Source of the DNA: Bradyrhizobium sp. BTAi1
GTDB lineage: Bacteria; Pseudomonadota; Alphaproteobacteria; Rhizobiales; Xanthobacteraceae
Direction of reading: 5' to 3'
Assembly: GCF_000015165.1 (NCBI RefSeq)
Contig: NC_009485.1
Span: forward strand, 558,001 to 622,000
Length of the DNA: 64,000 nt
Positions 17,370-27,740 of this stretch are shown here, in pieces; position 1 is the first letter of the stretch, and each line of letters opens with the position of its first letter. Both the position numbers and the translations under genes were made by a program. The notes beneath the pieces were generated by a model. The model was not told where the DNA came from. It saw only the letters and a list, made by a program, of their open reading frames with translations, and ran no database searches.

Positions 17370-18482
17370 TTATCGCCCCGCCTTCCACGCGTTCACCACG
17401 GCGCCGATCTCCGTCACCTCAGGCTCGCGAATATTCGACGGCGTCCGCGAGAAGCGCGGCGCTGGCGCCGGCTGTGTCACGCCGTGCCGCTCGACGAACA
17501 CGCCGCGGGCGGCCATGTGGGCGTGCTTCGGGGCTTCCGACATCGTCAGCACCGGGGCGAAGCAGATGTCGGTGCCTTCCATGATGGCGCACCACTCCTC
17601 GCGCGTCTTGCTCTTGAACACCGCGACCAGCTTCTCCTTCAGTGCCGGCCAGGCGCGCGGATCCATCTGCGCCTCGAAGGCGGGATCGGAGAGGCCGGCG
17701 TGCTGGCGCAGCAGCGCGTAGAACTGCGGCTCGATCGAGCCGATCGAGATGAAATTGCCGCAGGCGCATTCGTAGACGCCGTAGAAATGCGCGCCGCCGT
17801 CGAGGAAGTTGCGCTCGCGTCCCTCGGTCCAGCGGCCCATCGCGGTGAGGTCGAAGAACATCGCGAGCAGCGACGCGGCCCCGTCGCACATCGCGGTGTC
17901 CACCACCTGGCCCTTGCCGGACTTCGAGGCCTCCAGCAGTGCCGCGAGCACGCCGACCACGAGATAGAGCGCGCCGCCGCCGAAATCGCCGACCAGATTG
18001 AGCGGCGGCACCGGCCGCTCCTTCGGGCCGATCGCCGCCAGCGCGCCGGTGATCGAGATGTAGTTGATGTCGTGCCCCGCCGCCTGCGCCAGCGGTCCCG
18101 CCTGGCCCCAGCCGGTCATGCGGCCATAGACCAGTTTCGGATTGCGCGCGAGCACGATTTCGGGGCCGAGGCCGAGCCGCTCCATCACGCCGGGCCGGAA
18201 ACCTTCGATGAGGGCATCGGCACCGGCGAGCAGGTCCAACACGTCAGCGATGACGGCCTTGTCCTTGAGGTCGAGCTCGATGACCTTGCGGCCGCGGCCG
18301 GCGACCGATTTCATGGTCTTGCGCGCGCCGACGCGATCGAGCGTCACCACCTCCGCGCCCATGTCGGCCAGCAGCATGCAGGCGAACGGTCCCGGACCGA
18401 TGCCCGCGAATTCGACGATGCGAAAGCCTGCGAGCGGGCCAGTGGCGCGGGTCCCGGTGTGTGGTGCGGTCTTGTCGAGCAC
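17370..18482 (-). CDS. CaiB/BaiF family CoA transferase (alpha-methylacyl-CoA racemase-like)
   Basis: This 370-residue class III CoA transferase/racemase shows the family opening [32 protein letters not shown], then [17 protein letters not shown] and [32 protein letters not shown]. This last segment contains the His-Asp pair of racemases (GHD), which favours alpha-methylacyl-CoA racemase over a simple transferase. It would act on a branched acyl-CoA. The start codon is GTG. The gene lies downstream of the cox genes on the same strand but beyond a strong terminator hairpin, so it is probably a separate unit. Confidence 0.85.
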   Translation of the reverse strand: MLDKTAPHTGTRATGPLAGFRIVEFAGIGPGPFACMLLADMGAEVVTLDRVGARKTMKSVAGRGRKVIELDLKDKAVIADVLDLLAGADALIEGFRPGVMERLGLGPEIVLARNPKLVYGRMTGWGQAGPLAQAAGHDINYISITGALAAIGPKERPVPPLNLVGDFGGGALYLVVGVLAALLEASKSGKGQVVDTAMCDGAASLLAMFFDLTAMGRWTEGRERNFLDGGAHFYGVYECACGNFISIGSIEPQFYALLRQHAGLSDPAFEAQMDPRAWPALKEKLVAVFKSKTREEWCAIMEGTDICFAPVLTMSEAPKHAHMAARGVFVERHGVTQPAPAPRFSRTPSNIREPEVTEIGAVVNAWKAGR

Positions 18483-18624
18483 GTCCTTGTGTCCTTGGCT
18501 TGTTTCATCGCGCTGTCACGACGAGACCGGCTCGATCTCCACGCGCTGCGATTGGCGTTTTCTGATCCTGGATTGTCCCGCGTGTATCAGGCCAACGCAA
18601 GCGCGCCGTATGCCGCAAAGCAAA

Positions 18625-18648
18625 ACGGCGCGCATCGCTGCGCGCCGT
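18625..18648 (-). terminator. Rho-independent terminator of the cox operon
   Basis: A perfect 9-bp stem (ACGGCGCGC/GCGCGCCGT) with a 6-nt loop is followed on the minus strand by TTTTGCTTTGC. It sits 46 bp beyond the coxM-type stop and before the CoA transferase gene. Confidence 0.7.
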
Positions 18649-18693
18649 GTGGAATTTGTCGTGCCGTGATGCGGAATGATCCGCGTCGCGCGC

Positions 18694-19494
18694 TCAGCCC
18701 GCCGCTTGCACCGCGCGCTGCGCCATCACCTTCACCAGATTGGCGCGATAGTCGGACGAACCATGGATGTCGCTGAGCAGGCCTGATGCCGACACGGTGA
18801 CGCCGTCGATCGCCGATGCCGACCAGTTCGACTTCAGTGCCGCCTCGATCGCCGGCACCCGCATCACGCCGCTCTGCGACGCGCCGGTGGCGGCGACGCG
18901 GACATCGCCGCCCTTGGTCTTGGTGACGAACACGCCGGTCAGCGCGAAGCGCGACGCCGGGTGGCGCATCTTCGCGTAGCCGGCCTTTTCCGGCACCGGG
19001 AACGCCACCTCGGTGATGATCTCGCCATCCTCAAGCGCCGTCGTGAACAGGCCCTTGAAGAAATCATCCGCCGTGATCGCGCGCTTGTTGGTCTTCACGG
19101 TTGCGCCGAGCGAGATCAGCGCCGCCGGGAAGTCCGCCGCCGGGTCGTTGTTGGCGATGGAGCCGCCGATGGTGCCACGGTGACGCACTGCGGGATCGCC
19201 GAGCACCGAGGTGAGATAGGAGATCGCGGGGATCGCCTTCTGCACGTCGGCATTGGTCATGATGTCGTAGTAGGTGGTCGCGGCCTTGATCACGAGCGTG
19301 TCGCCGGACAGTTGCACGCCGATCAGGTCCTTGATCTTGCCGATGTCGATGACGTCGGACGGCGAGGCGAGACGCTGCTTCATGACCGGAAGCAGAGTGT
19401 GGCCGCCGGCGAGGAACTTGGCTTCGCTGCCCTTGGCGAACAGCGCCGCCGCCTCGTCGACCGAGGAGGCACGATGATAAGTCGTCTGGTACAT
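18694..19494 (-). CDS. CoxM-type FAD subunit of molybdenum hydroxylase
   Basis: This 266-residue FAD-binding medium subunit belongs to the xanthine dehydrogenase/CO dehydrogenase family. It shows AKFLAGGHTLLPVMKQRLASPSDVIDIG and the FAD loop RHRGTIGGSIANNDPAADFPAAL, both hallmark motifs. It passes electrons between the iron-sulphur subunit and an acceptor. The start at MYQTTYHRAS follows GGAGGAGC, only 19 bp after the large-subunit stop, so it is the last gene of a three-gene operon. The subunit type is secure and the substrate is unknown (see the large subunit). Confidence 0.9.
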   Translation of the reverse strand: MYQTTYHRASSVDEAAALFAKGSEAKFLAGGHTLLPVMKQRLASPSDVIDIGKIKDLIGVQLSGDTLVIKAATTYYDIMTNADVQKAIPAISYLTSVLGDPAVRHRGTIGGSIANNDPAADFPAALISLGATVKTNKRAITADDFFKGLFTTALEDGEIITEVAFPVPEKAGYAKMRHPASRFALTGVFVTKTKGGDVRVAATGASQSGVMRVPAIEAALKSNWSASAIDGVTVSASGLLSDIHGSSDYRANLVKVMAQRAVQAAG

Positions 19495-19513
19495 GGTTGC
19501 TCCTCCAATCGTC

Positions 19514-21859
19514 TCAAGCGTTGCCGTGGATCGCGTGCCAGACGCGGTCCGGCGTCGCCGGCATTTCCAGCTTGTTGTTGCCGATCGCATCCGTGATCGC
19601 GTTGATCACGGCCGCCGAGGCACCGATCGCGCCAGCCTCGCCGCAGCCCTTCACGCCGAGCGGATTGCCCGGGCAGAGGGTCGTGGTGTGGCTCAGCTTG
19701 AATGACGGCACGTCGTCGGCGCGCGGCATCGCATAGTCCATGAACGACGCGGTGACCGGCTGGCCGTTGCTGTCATAGACAGCGTGCTCCAGCAGCGCCT
19801 GGCCGATGCCTTGGACAAGACCGCCATGGACCTGGCCTTCGACGATCATCGGGTTGATCAGTCGGCCGAAATCGTCAGCCGCGACGAAGTTGACGAACGA
19901 CGTCTTGCCGGTGGCCTGGTCGACCTCGAGCTCGCAGATATAGGTGCCGGCCGGGAAGGTGAAGTTGGTCGGATCGTAGAAGGCGCTCTCCTTCAATCCG
20001 GGCTCCATCCCGTCAGGCAGATTGTGCGCGGTGTAGGCGGCGAGTGCGACCATCGGCAGGGCGATCGACTTGTCGGTGCCGGTCACCTTGAACTCGCCGT
20101 TCTCGATGATGATGTCGCCTTCAGATGCCTCCAGCGCATGGGCGGCGATCTTCTTGGCCTTGGCCTCGACCTTCTCCATCGCCTTCAGGATCGCGGTCAG
20201 ACCGACGGCGGCCGAGCGCGAGCCATAAGTGCCCATGCCGAACTGCACCTTGTCGGTGTCGCCATGGACGATCGAGACCTGGCTGATCGGCACGCCCAGA
20301 CGTTCCGCGATCAGCTGGCAGAAGGTGGTCTCGTGGCCCTGGCCGTGGCTGTGCGATCCCGTGAGCACCTCGATGGTGCCGACCGGGTTGACGCGGATCT
20401 CAGCCGACTCCCACAAACCGACGCCGGCGCCGAGGCTGCCCACCGCCTTCGACGGCGCGATGCCGCAGGCCTCGATGTAGCAGGACAGGCCGATGCCGCG
20501 CAGCTTGCCCTGCGCCTTGGCGGCGGCCTTGCGCGCCGGGAAGCCGGCATAGTCGATGGCCTTCATCGCCGCGTCGAGCGAGGCGTTGAAGTCACCGGTG
20601 TCGTAGGCCATGATCACCGGGGTCTGGTGCGGGAACTGGGTGATGAAGTTCTTGCGCCGCAGCTCGGCCGGATCGACCTTGAGCTGACGCGCCGCGGTCT
20701 CGACCAGCCGCTCCAACAGATAGCTCGCCTCGGGACGGCCGGCGCCACGATAGGCGTCCACCGGTGTCGTGTTGGTATAGACGCCCATCACCTCGGCATA
20801 GATCGCCGGGATGTTGTACTGGCCCGACAGCAGGGTCGCGTAGAGATAGGTCGGCACCGACGACGAGAACAGCGACATATAGGCGCCGAAATTGGCGTGG
20901 GTCTTGACCCGCAGACCAAGGATCTTGTTATCGGCGTCGAACGCCATCTCCGCCTTGGAGATGTGGTCGCGACCATGCGCATCGGTCAGGAACGCCTCGG
21001 TGCGGTCGCCGGTCCACTTCACCGGGCGGCCGACCTTCTTGGACGCCCACAGCGCCACCATCTCTTCCGGATAGATGAAGATCTTGGAGCCGAAGCCGCC
21101 ACCGACGTCGGGCGCGATCACCCGCAGCTTGTGCTCGGGGGCGATGTTGTAGAACGCCGACAGAACGAGGCGGGCGACGTGCGGATTCTGCGACGTCGTA
21201 TAGAGCGTGAAGTGCTCTTCTGCGGCGTCGTAGTCCGCGATCGCCGCGCGCGGCTCCATCGCATTCGGCGCCAGCCGGTTGTTGGTGAGCTCCAGGCTGA
21301 CGACGTTGGCGGCCTTGGAGAACGCGGCATTGACCGCAGCCTCGTCGCCAATATGCCAGTCGTAGACGACGTTGCCGGGGGCCTCTGGATGCAGCTGCGG
21401 CGCGCCGGGCTTCAGCGCGGAAGGCATGTCGGCCACCGCCGGCAGCTCCTCATATTCCACCACGACCGCCTCGGCGGCGTCACGCGCGAGGTTCTTGCTC
21501 TCGGCGATCACGACGGCGACGGCCTGGCCCACGAACCGCACGGTCTCCGGCGCCATCGCCGGCCATGCGCCCATCCTCATCGGCGAGCCGTCCTTGGAGG
21601 TGACGGCCCAGCCGCAGATCAGGTTGCCGACCTTGTCATCGACGATCTGCCGGCCGGTGAGGACCGCGACCACACCCGGCATCGCCTCGGCAGCCGAGGA
21701 GTCGATGCTCTTGACCTTGGCGTGGGCGTGCGGGCTGCGGATGAAATGGGCATAGGTCATGCCCAGAAGCTTGATGTCGTCGACATACCGGCCCTTGCCG
21801 GTGATGAAACGCTTGTCCTCCTTGCGGACGACGCTCGCGCCAATGCCTTCCATACCCAT
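19514..21859 (-). CDS. CoxL-type (form II) molybdopterin large subunit
   Basis: This 781-residue catalytic subunit of a molybdenum-cytosine-dinucleotide hydroxylase starts with the family N-terminus ([25 protein letters not shown]). It has the molybdopterin segment [14 protein letters not shown] and, near residue 367, the active-site loop AYRGAGR. True (form I) CO dehydrogenases have AYxCSFR at this place; AYRGAGR defines form II, the so-called putative CO dehydrogenase whose natural substrate is generally unsettled. The C-terminal signature GCGEAGAIG is intact. The operon order is small, large, medium subunit. Naming it a CO dehydrogenase would be an over-call. Confidence 0.9.
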   Translation of the reverse strand: MGMEGIGASVVRKEDKRFITGKGRYVDDIKLLGMTYAHFIRSPHAHAKVKSIDSSAAEAMPGVVAVLTGRQIVDDKVGNLICGWAVTSKDGSPMRMGAWPAMAPETVRFVGQAVAVVIAESKNLARDAAEAVVVEYEELPAVADMPSALKPGAPQLHPEAPGNVVYDWHIGDEAAVNAAFSKAANVVSLELTNNRLAPNAMEPRAAIADYDAAEEHFTLYTTSQNPHVARLVLSAFYNIAPEHKLRVIAPDVGGGFGSKIFIYPEEMVALWASKKVGRPVKWTGDRTEAFLTDAHGRDHISKAEMAFDADNKILGLRVKTHANFGAYMSLFSSSVPTYLYATLLSGQYNIPAIYAEVMGVYTNTTPVDAYRGAGRPEASYLLERLVETAARQLKVDPAELRRKNFITQFPHQTPVIMAYDTGDFNASLDAAMKAIDYAGFPARKAAAKAQGKLRGIGLSCYIEACGIAPSKAVGSLGAGVGLWESAEIRVNPVGTIEVLTGSHSHGQGHETTFCQLIAERLGVPISQVSIVHGDTDKVQFGMGTYGSRSAAVGLTAILKAMEKVEAKAKKIAAHALEASEGDIIIENGEFKVTGTDKSIALPMVALAAYTAHNLPDGMEPGLKESAFYDPTNFTFPAGTYICELEVDQATGKTSFVNFVAADDFGRLINPMIVEGQVHGGLVQGIGQALLEHAVYDSNGQPVTASFMDYAMPRADDVPSFKLSHTTTLCPGNPLGVKGCGEAGAIGASAAVINAITDAIGNNKLEMPATPDRVWHAIHGNA

Positions 21860-21972
21860 GCAAATCTCTCCCCTATCGGAGTTTGTTGTCCCGCCGCGGC
21901 CATCGCGCGCAGCGGTCGTGGTCTCGGTATTGATTGAAAGACGTCGAAGCCGACGGGTCCGTCCCGCGGCCT

Positions 21973-22458
<486 letters not shown>

Positions 22459-22754
22459 GAGTAACCTCCCGATGAATTATTCTTATTCTGATTAGAAACA
22501 GCGCCTTCAGGACTTTGCAACTCGAATTTTCGTCTTCGATGTCATTGCGACGTCTTGCGCGCGCCATCGGCGATTCGGTCGCATCTCCTGATGCGAGGAC
22601 TGGCAGTTGCAGCGCTATCGGCCGGGGTATCTGCGGTCACTGCCCATTTACTCACCCTTAGCCATTGTGACGTAGTTTTGATCACAGTCCGGTGTATGCC
22701 ACGCCGGGTGGAGGGACACCGGCCACAATAAAGGCTGGCCTGTCGGGGGTGGGA

Positions 22755-24794
22755 ATGTCTGCGCATCTGGCGCCGCAGTCGCGGCGTGGCAATTTTCTGA
22801 CCCTGCGTTTCCGTGCCAAGATCTTTCTCGGCTTCGCGGTCGTGCTGGCGATCTCTGCGGCCAGCATCGGGTTCGCCTATCTCGGGTTCGAGAAGGTCGC
22901 GGCCGCCGTCGCCTCCTATCGGGCCAGTGTCTCCGAGGCCGATGCGGCCAGAACCATCGACCGGGAGCTCATCTCCTACCAGGCGCTCGCGCGCTATTTT
23001 GCCCTGACCGGCAAGCCCGAGGACGAGGCCGCCGCGATGGCAGCGCAGCAGTCGCTGCTGGCGGCGATCGACAAGTCGCTGGCGGCCGCCAGCGCCGCGG
23101 AGCGGCGGGCGCAGCTCGGCAAGCTGCAGGCGCAGTTTCAGACCTTCGCCAAGATCTTCTCCGAGATCGCCAACCTGACCCGCGACAATGCCAAGCTGGC
23201 CACCGACCAGATCGGCATCGTCGGCAACAAGATCCGCTATAAGTTCGACGATCTGGCCGATACGGCCGCGCTCGCCGGCCTGCCGACCGTGCAGACCACC
23301 GCCAAGGACCTGACCGGTCAGTATCTGACCGCCTCCGCGCTGGTCGGCACGTTCATCGCGAAACCCGATCCGAAGACGGCCGATGGGGCCATCGCACGGA
23401 CGCGCTTCCTGGAGACGTCGCTGGTCACGATCTACGCCAATGACGAGAAGGTGACGCAGCGTGTCACCGAACTCGGTGACCTCATCAAGCAGTACCGCGC
23501 CGCCTTCATCAAATTCGCGGACAATTCCAAGGCGCTGGCGAAACTGGTCCAGGACATGGGCACCGCGGCCACCGAGATCCTCGGTCTGTCCAACGGGCTG
23601 CGATCGGACCTTGCCGCCGACCAGCAGCGCATCGAGTCCGCCACCAATGCCACCATCGCCGAGATCGAGCGGCTGATCGCGATCCTGGCCGTCGGTGGCC
23701 TTGCCCTTGGCGCCGCGCTGGCCTTGATGCTCGGCAACGGCATCTCCAAGCCGATGATCACGATGTGCAAGGCGATGCGCGAGCTCGCCTCCGGCAATTT
23801 CGATGTGCGCCTGCCGGGGCTCGGCCGCGCCGACGAGATCGGCGAGATGGCCGCTGCCGTCGAGGAGTTCAAGGTTCAGGCCGTGGCGAAGGCCGAGCGC
23901 GACGCCGCGACCCAGGATGCCCAGAACAAGGCCGCCGGCGCGGCGCGCCGGGCCGAGCTGATCCGTTTTGCCGACGAATTCGAGGCTGCGGTCGGCTCCA
24001 TCGTGTCCAACGTGTCGAGCTCTGCGGAGCAGCTCGAACATGCCGCCTCCACCCTGACCAGGACCGCGGAAACCACCCAGTCGCTGGCCAGCCGGGTCAG
24101 CGGCACCTCGGACCAGGCCGCAGGCCGGATCCACTCGGTCGCCAGTGCGACCGACGAGCTGTCGGCCTCGGTCAGCGAGATCGGACGACAGGTCCGCGAG
24201 TCCAACCGCATCGCCGAATCCGCGGTGAGCCAGGCCGAGGAGACCGACGGACGCATCGGCAAGCTGTCGCGGGCGGCGCAGGAGATCGGGGACGTCGTCA
24301 AGCTGATCACGGCGATCGCCGAGCAGACCAACCTTCTGGCGCTGAATGCCACCATCGAGGCGGCGCGGGCCGGGGATGCCGGCCGCGGCTTCGCGGTCGT
24401 CGCCTCCGAGGTCAAGTCGCTGGCCGAGCAGACCGCCAAGGCGACCGATGACATCTCCAACCATATCTCCGGCATGCAGGCTGCGACCCAGGAGTCGGTG
24501 ACCGCGATCAAGCAGATCGGCGGCACGATTCGCCAGATCTCCACGATCGCCTCGTCGATTGCGACCGCCGTCGAGCAGCAGGGTGGCGCGACCCAGGAGA
24601 TCGCGAGGAACGTACAGAGCGTCGCGGCCGGCACGCAGGCCGCGGCTTCCGATATCACCGAGGTCAATCGCGGCGCGACGCAAACGGGCGAGGCTTCGGA
24701 AGAGGTGCTGCGCTCGGCCAAGTCGCTGTCGTCGCAGAGCGCAAGGCTGCGCGAGGAGCTCAACCGCTTCATGGCGAATATTCGCGCGGCATAG
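22755..24794 (+). CDS. Methyl-accepting chemotaxis protein
   Basis: This 679-residue chemoreceptor has TM1 (about 24-45), a long all-helical periplasmic sensor (about 50-300, resembling a helical bimodular domain), TM2 ([19 protein letters not shown]), HAMP (about 335-385) and a cytoplasmic signalling domain. The domain's hairpin tip reads [19 protein letters not shown], the CheA/CheW contact region. Methylation-helix glutamates flank it. There is no C-terminal CheR-tether pentapeptide. The chosen ATG (22755) follows GGGGGTGGGA; the longest frame adds 21 residues. The ligand is not predictable. Confidence 0.9.
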   Translation: MSAHLAPQSRRGNFLTLRFRAKIFLGFAVVLAISAASIGFAYLGFEKVAAAVASYRASVSEADAARTIDRELISYQALARYFALTGKPEDEAAAMAAQQSLLAAIDKSLAAASAAERRAQLGKLQAQFQTFAKIFSEIANLTRDNAKLATDQIGIVGNKIRYKFDDLADTAALAGLPTVQTTAKDLTGQYLTASALVGTFIAKPDPKTADGAIARTRFLETSLVTIYANDEKVTQRVTELGDLIKQYRAAFIKFADNSKALAKLVQDMGTAATEILGLSNGLRSDLAADQQRIESATNATIAEIERLIAILAVGGLALGAALALMLGNGISKPMITMCKAMRELASGNFDVRLPGLGRADEIGEMAAAVEEFKVQAVAKAERDAATQDAQNKAAGAARRAELIRFADEFEAAVGSIVSNVSSSAEQLEHAASTLTRTAETTQSLASRVSGTSDQAAGRIHSVASATDELSASVSEIGRQVRESNRIAESAVSQAEETDGRIGKLSRAAQEIGDVVKLITAIAEQTNLLALNATIEAARAGDAGRGFAVVASEVKSLAEQTAKATDDISNHISGMQAATQESVTAIKQIGGTIRQISTIASSIATAVEQQGGATQEIARNVQSVAAGTQAAASDITEVNRGATQTGEASEEVLRSAKSLSSQSARLREELNRFMANIRAA

Positions 24795-24870
24795 GGCGCG
24801 CCGGAACGAAGTTAGGCTGGTCGGCCCATAACTGCCCGCGAGGTGGCTCCAGTCCGCCCAGCATTCTGCT

Positions 24871-24992
24871 GTCGTCCCCGCGAAAGCGGGGACCCATCCG
24901 CCGCAGAGGTTTGGCGGGTGGTGTCAGTTGTGCGGCTCACTCAGGTATCACGCGGTATGGATCCCGGGTCGCGCTCGCTTGCCCGGGACGAC
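24871..24992. repeat. Composite palindromic repeat, second copy
   Basis: GTCGTCCCCGCG-AAAG-CGGGGAC (24871-24893) and ATCCCGGGTC...GCCCGGGACGAC (24961-24992) are the same two half-types as at 17139-17290, in the opposite order. The region 24795-25070 otherwise contains no gene. Confidence 0.65.
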
Positions 24993-25070
24993 ACTTTGAT
25001 TGAGGCCCATCGGGAGGCTTCACCAACGAGACCCGTAACTGGGGGCGAGTAGGGTTCCCGCCCCGTTCCG

Positions 25071-25095
25071 GGAACCCCGTGCCAAACGAGACGTT
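25071..25095 (+). promoter_or_regulatory. EcfG-like general-stress promoter upstream of MFS-otsB
   Basis: GGAAC (25071-25075), 17 bp, then GTT preceded by C (25092-25095) matches the GGAAC-N16-CGTT form of alphaproteobacterial EcfG promoters exactly. It lies 90 bp before the transporter start. Confidence 0.6.
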
Positions 25096-25185
25096 GGGTC
25101 GCAGCGGCGGCGGCTCGCTGCCGCATTTGCTTCATTCTCTCCGGTCTAGCATGCGGTGCGACCTGCGCCATCGCATTGGGATTCC

Positions 25186-26700
25186 ATGGCACCCCGACAG
25201 GCACCCGTACCCGATCTCCGCATCGTCACGCCGGCGCCGCAATCGGCCGGTGTCGCGCGCGAGCTGCCTGAGCACGACCGCATTATCGAGACCAACATTC
25301 CTGCGCGGCTCGACGATCTCCGCTGGAGCGGATTTCACACCCGCGTGGTGCTGGCGCTCGGCATCACCTGGGTGCTCGACGGACTCGAGGTGACGCTCGC
25401 GGGCGCGCTGTCCGGCGCGCTGAAGCAGAGTCCGGTGCTGCACTTCTCCAATCTCGATATTGGCCTGGCGAACAGCGCCTATCTGGCCGGTGCTGTTCTG
25501 GGCGCGCTCGGTTTTGGCTGGCTCACCGACCGCATCGGCCGCAGGAAACTGTTCTTCATCACGCTCGCGCTCTACCTGTCTGCGACCGCGGCGACGGCCC
25601 TGTCCTGGAATGTCGCGGTCTATGCGCTGTTCCGCTTCCTCACCGGCGCGGGCATCGGCGGCGAGTATACGGCGATCAACTCGACCATCCAGGAGCTCGT
25701 CCCGGCGCGCTACCGCGGCTGGACGGATCTGATGATCAATGGCAGCTTCTGGCTGGGTGCCGCGTTGGGGGCCGTCGGTGCCATCGTTCTGCTCGATCCC
25801 GAGGTGGCGAGCGCTGACATGGGCTGGCGTCTGGCCTACGGCATCGGCGCCGGCCTCGGCCTCGTGGTGCTGATCATGCGGATGTGGATTCCGGAAAGCC
25901 CGCGCTGGCTGATGATCCATGGCCATCCCGAGCAGGCCCACGACATCGTCGCTGCAATCGAGCGCGACGTGACCGGCCATGATCGCGAGGAGCGGGCAAA
26001 ATCTTTGCCGAAGATCCGCCTGCGCATGCGTGACCACACCCCGCTCCTTGAGGTCGCGCGCACGCTGTTCTCGGTCTACCGCCAGCGCTCGCTGGTCGGT
26101 CTCACCTTGATGATTGCGCAAGCCTTCTTCTACAACGCGATCTTCTTCACCTTCGCCTTGGTGCTCACCGACTTCTACGGCATTCAGGCGGATCATGTCG
26201 GCTGGTACATCCTGCCCTTCGCGGCCGGCAACGTGCTTGGGCCACTGCTCCTCGGCCGCCTGTTCGACACACTTGGTCGTCGCGCCATGATCACCTTCAC
26301 CTATGGTGTCTCGGGGGTGTTGCTCGCGCTCACCGGCTATCTGTTTTCCCTCGGGGTCTTGAGCGCGCAGACGCAGACGGCCGCCTGGATGGTGATCTTC
26401 TTCTTCGCCTCGCCTGCGGCGAGTGCGGCCTATCTCACTGTGTCGGAGAATTTTCCGCTCGAGGTGCGGGCGCTTGCGATCGCCTTGTTCTACGCGATCG
26501 GGACCGGTCTTGGCGGTGTCGCCGGACCGGCGTTGTTCGGTGCGCTGCTCGACAGCGGCGCGCGCGGCGCCGTGTTCGCCGGCTATTTGTTCGGCGCGGC
26601 GCTGATGGTGGTGGCGGCGCTCGTCGCCTCGCGCTATGCGGTCGCGGCCGAGCGGAAATCGCTCGAAGACGTGGCGCGCCCGCTCGCCGTGATGGAGTAG
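25186..26700 (+). CDS. MFS transporter (sugar-porter-like)
   Basis: This 504-residue major facilitator has a soluble N-terminal stretch of about 55 residues and then twelve helices. The first begins at VVLALGITWVLDGLEVTLAG. The loop 2-3 motif GWLTDRIGRRK is canonical, and the mid-loop has RMWIPESPRWLMIHG (the PESPRWL motif of the sugar porter and metabolite:H+ symporter groups). It probably moves a sugar, polyol or organic acid. The next gene, otsB, begins 6 bp after its stop, so it belongs to the trehalose operon and may handle an osmolyte or precursor; that is inference. The start is taken at MAPRQAP (25186). Confidence 0.82.
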   Translation: MAPRQAPVPDLRIVTPAPQSAGVARELPEHDRIIETNIPARLDDLRWSGFHTRVVLALGITWVLDGLEVTLAGALSGALKQSPVLHFSNLDIGLANSAYLAGAVLGALGFGWLTDRIGRRKLFFITLALYLSATAATALSWNVAVYALFRFLTGAGIGGEYTAINSTIQELVPARYRGWTDLMINGSFWLGAALGAVGAIVLLDPEVASADMGWRLAYGIGAGLGLVVLIMRMWIPESPRWLMIHGHPEQAHDIVAAIERDVTGHDREERAKSLPKIRLRMRDHTPLLEVARTLFSVYRQRSLVGLTLMIAQAFFYNAIFFTFALVLTDFYGIQADHVGWYILPFAAGNVLGPLLLGRLFDTLGRRAMITFTYGVSGVLLALTGYLFSLGVLSAQTQTAAWMVIFFFASPAASAAYLTVSENFPLEVRALAIALFYAIGTGLGGVAGPALFGALLDSGARGAVFAGYLFGAALMVVAALVASRYAVAAERKSLEDVARPLAVME

Positions 26701-26706
26701 ATTGGC

Positions 26707-27540
26707 ATGTCCGACGTTTCGAAGCTGATTGCAACGCAACCACCCGCGGCCGCCAGCGCGCCCCCCGAGATCGTGCCCGCGCCCGCCAGCCTGGTGCCGC
26801 ATCTCGGCGAGGTGGCGATCCTTCTTGATATCGACGGCACGCTGCTCGATCTCGCGCCGACGCCACGCGAGGTATGGGTGCCGCCGGGGCTCGCCGAGAC
26901 GCTGAATAGCTTGCTGCAACGAACCGCCGGAGCGCTGGCGCTGGTCAGCGGCCGCTCGCTCAACGACATCGACCTGATCTTCGCGCCGGAGATCTATCCC
27001 GCCGTCGGTGGCCACGGTGCGGAGATGCGGCTCGGCAGCGGCAACGAGGCCGACGCCGTTCAGGCGCCGCCGATGGACAAGGAGCTCAAGCGCAGGCTGG
27101 CGGCGATTGCCAAGCTCAGCCCCGGCATCCTGCTCGAGGACAAGGGCTACTCGCTGGCCCTGCATTATCGTCTCGCGCCGCAGGCCGAGGCGGCAATCTA
27201 TGAGGAGGTGTCGCGCATTCGCGCGGAGCTGCCGGGCGCGCCGATCGAGGTATTACCGGGCAAATGCGTGTGCGAGATCAAGCACGCCGGCTTCACCAAG
27301 GCGACCGGTGTGCGCGAGCTGATGCGCCGTGCGCCGTTCGAGGGGCGCAAGCCGTTCTTCATCGGCGATGACGTGACCGACGAATCGGTGTTCGCAATCA
27401 TGCCTGATTTCGCCGGCCTGTCGTTCTCGGTCGGCCGGCGTGCCCTTGGTGTCGATGGACATTTCGATTCGCCGGACGATGTGCGCGCGTTTCTCGCACG
27501 ACTCGCGCAACGCGAAGGTCAGTCCGCGGCATCGCGCTGA
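26707..27540 (+). CDS. otsB: Trehalose-6-phosphate phosphatase
   Basis: OtsB removes phosphate from trehalose-6-phosphate, the second step of trehalose synthesis. The 277-residue HAD-superfamily protein has the nucleophile motif LLDIDGTLLDLAPTP, motif II LALVSGRSLNDID, the cap domain (about 110-190), and the late motif KPFFIGDDVTDESVF. The N-terminus adds about 30 low-complexity residues. It is separated from the transporter stop by 6 bp and lies upstream of otsA, which has its own candidate promoter. The assignment is firm. Confidence 0.93.
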   Translation: MSDVSKLIATQPPAAASAPPEIVPAPASLVPHLGEVAILLDIDGTLLDLAPTPREVWVPPGLAETLNSLLQRTAGALALVSGRSLNDIDLIFAPEIYPAVGGHGAEMRLGSGNEADAVQAPPMDKELKRRLAAIAKLSPGILLEDKGYSLALHYRLAPQAEAAIYEEVSRIRAELPGAPIEVLPGKCVCEIKHAGFTKATGVRELMRRAPFEGRKPFFIGDDVTDESVFAIMPDFAGLSFSVGRRALGVDGHFDSPDDVRAFLARLAQREGQSAASR

Positions 27541-27686
27541 ACTCGTCGTCATCTGCTCGGTTCCAGCTGCCGCTGGTTCGCATATCGCACCTTTGCTTGC
27601 GATTAGAAATACTCTGACTTGATCGGCGCTCTGATTCTACCGCGCCGCTGCCCGAATTTGGTTTCAATTGGTTGAAAGGGTGACCC

Positions 27687-27711
27687 GGAACCATATTGAT
27701 GAACAGCTGTT
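27687..27711 (+). promoter_or_regulatory. EcfG-like general-stress promoter of otsA
   Basis: GGAAC (27687-27691), 17-bp spacer, GTT (27709-27711), 29 bp before the otsA GTG codon. This is a textbook layout for an EcfG-dependent gene in rhizobia, and otsA is a frequent member of that regulon. Confidence 0.65.
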
Positions 27712-27740
27712 AACCGACACTGACCAACAGGAGGGGAGCT

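Noticed and set aside
19784..21937. 717-codon plus-strand frame opposite coxL
   Set aside because: Antisense to a clear molybdopterin subunit; composition is His/Arg/Asp-rich without motifs.
22542..24683. 713-codon minus-strand frame opposite the chemoreceptor
   Set aside because: Antisense frame with Gly/Arg/Leu bias; the plus strand carries the MCP signature.
25132..27165. 677-codon minus-strand frame across the MFS and otsB genes
   Set aside because: It spans two real genes on the opposite strand and has no recognisable domain.
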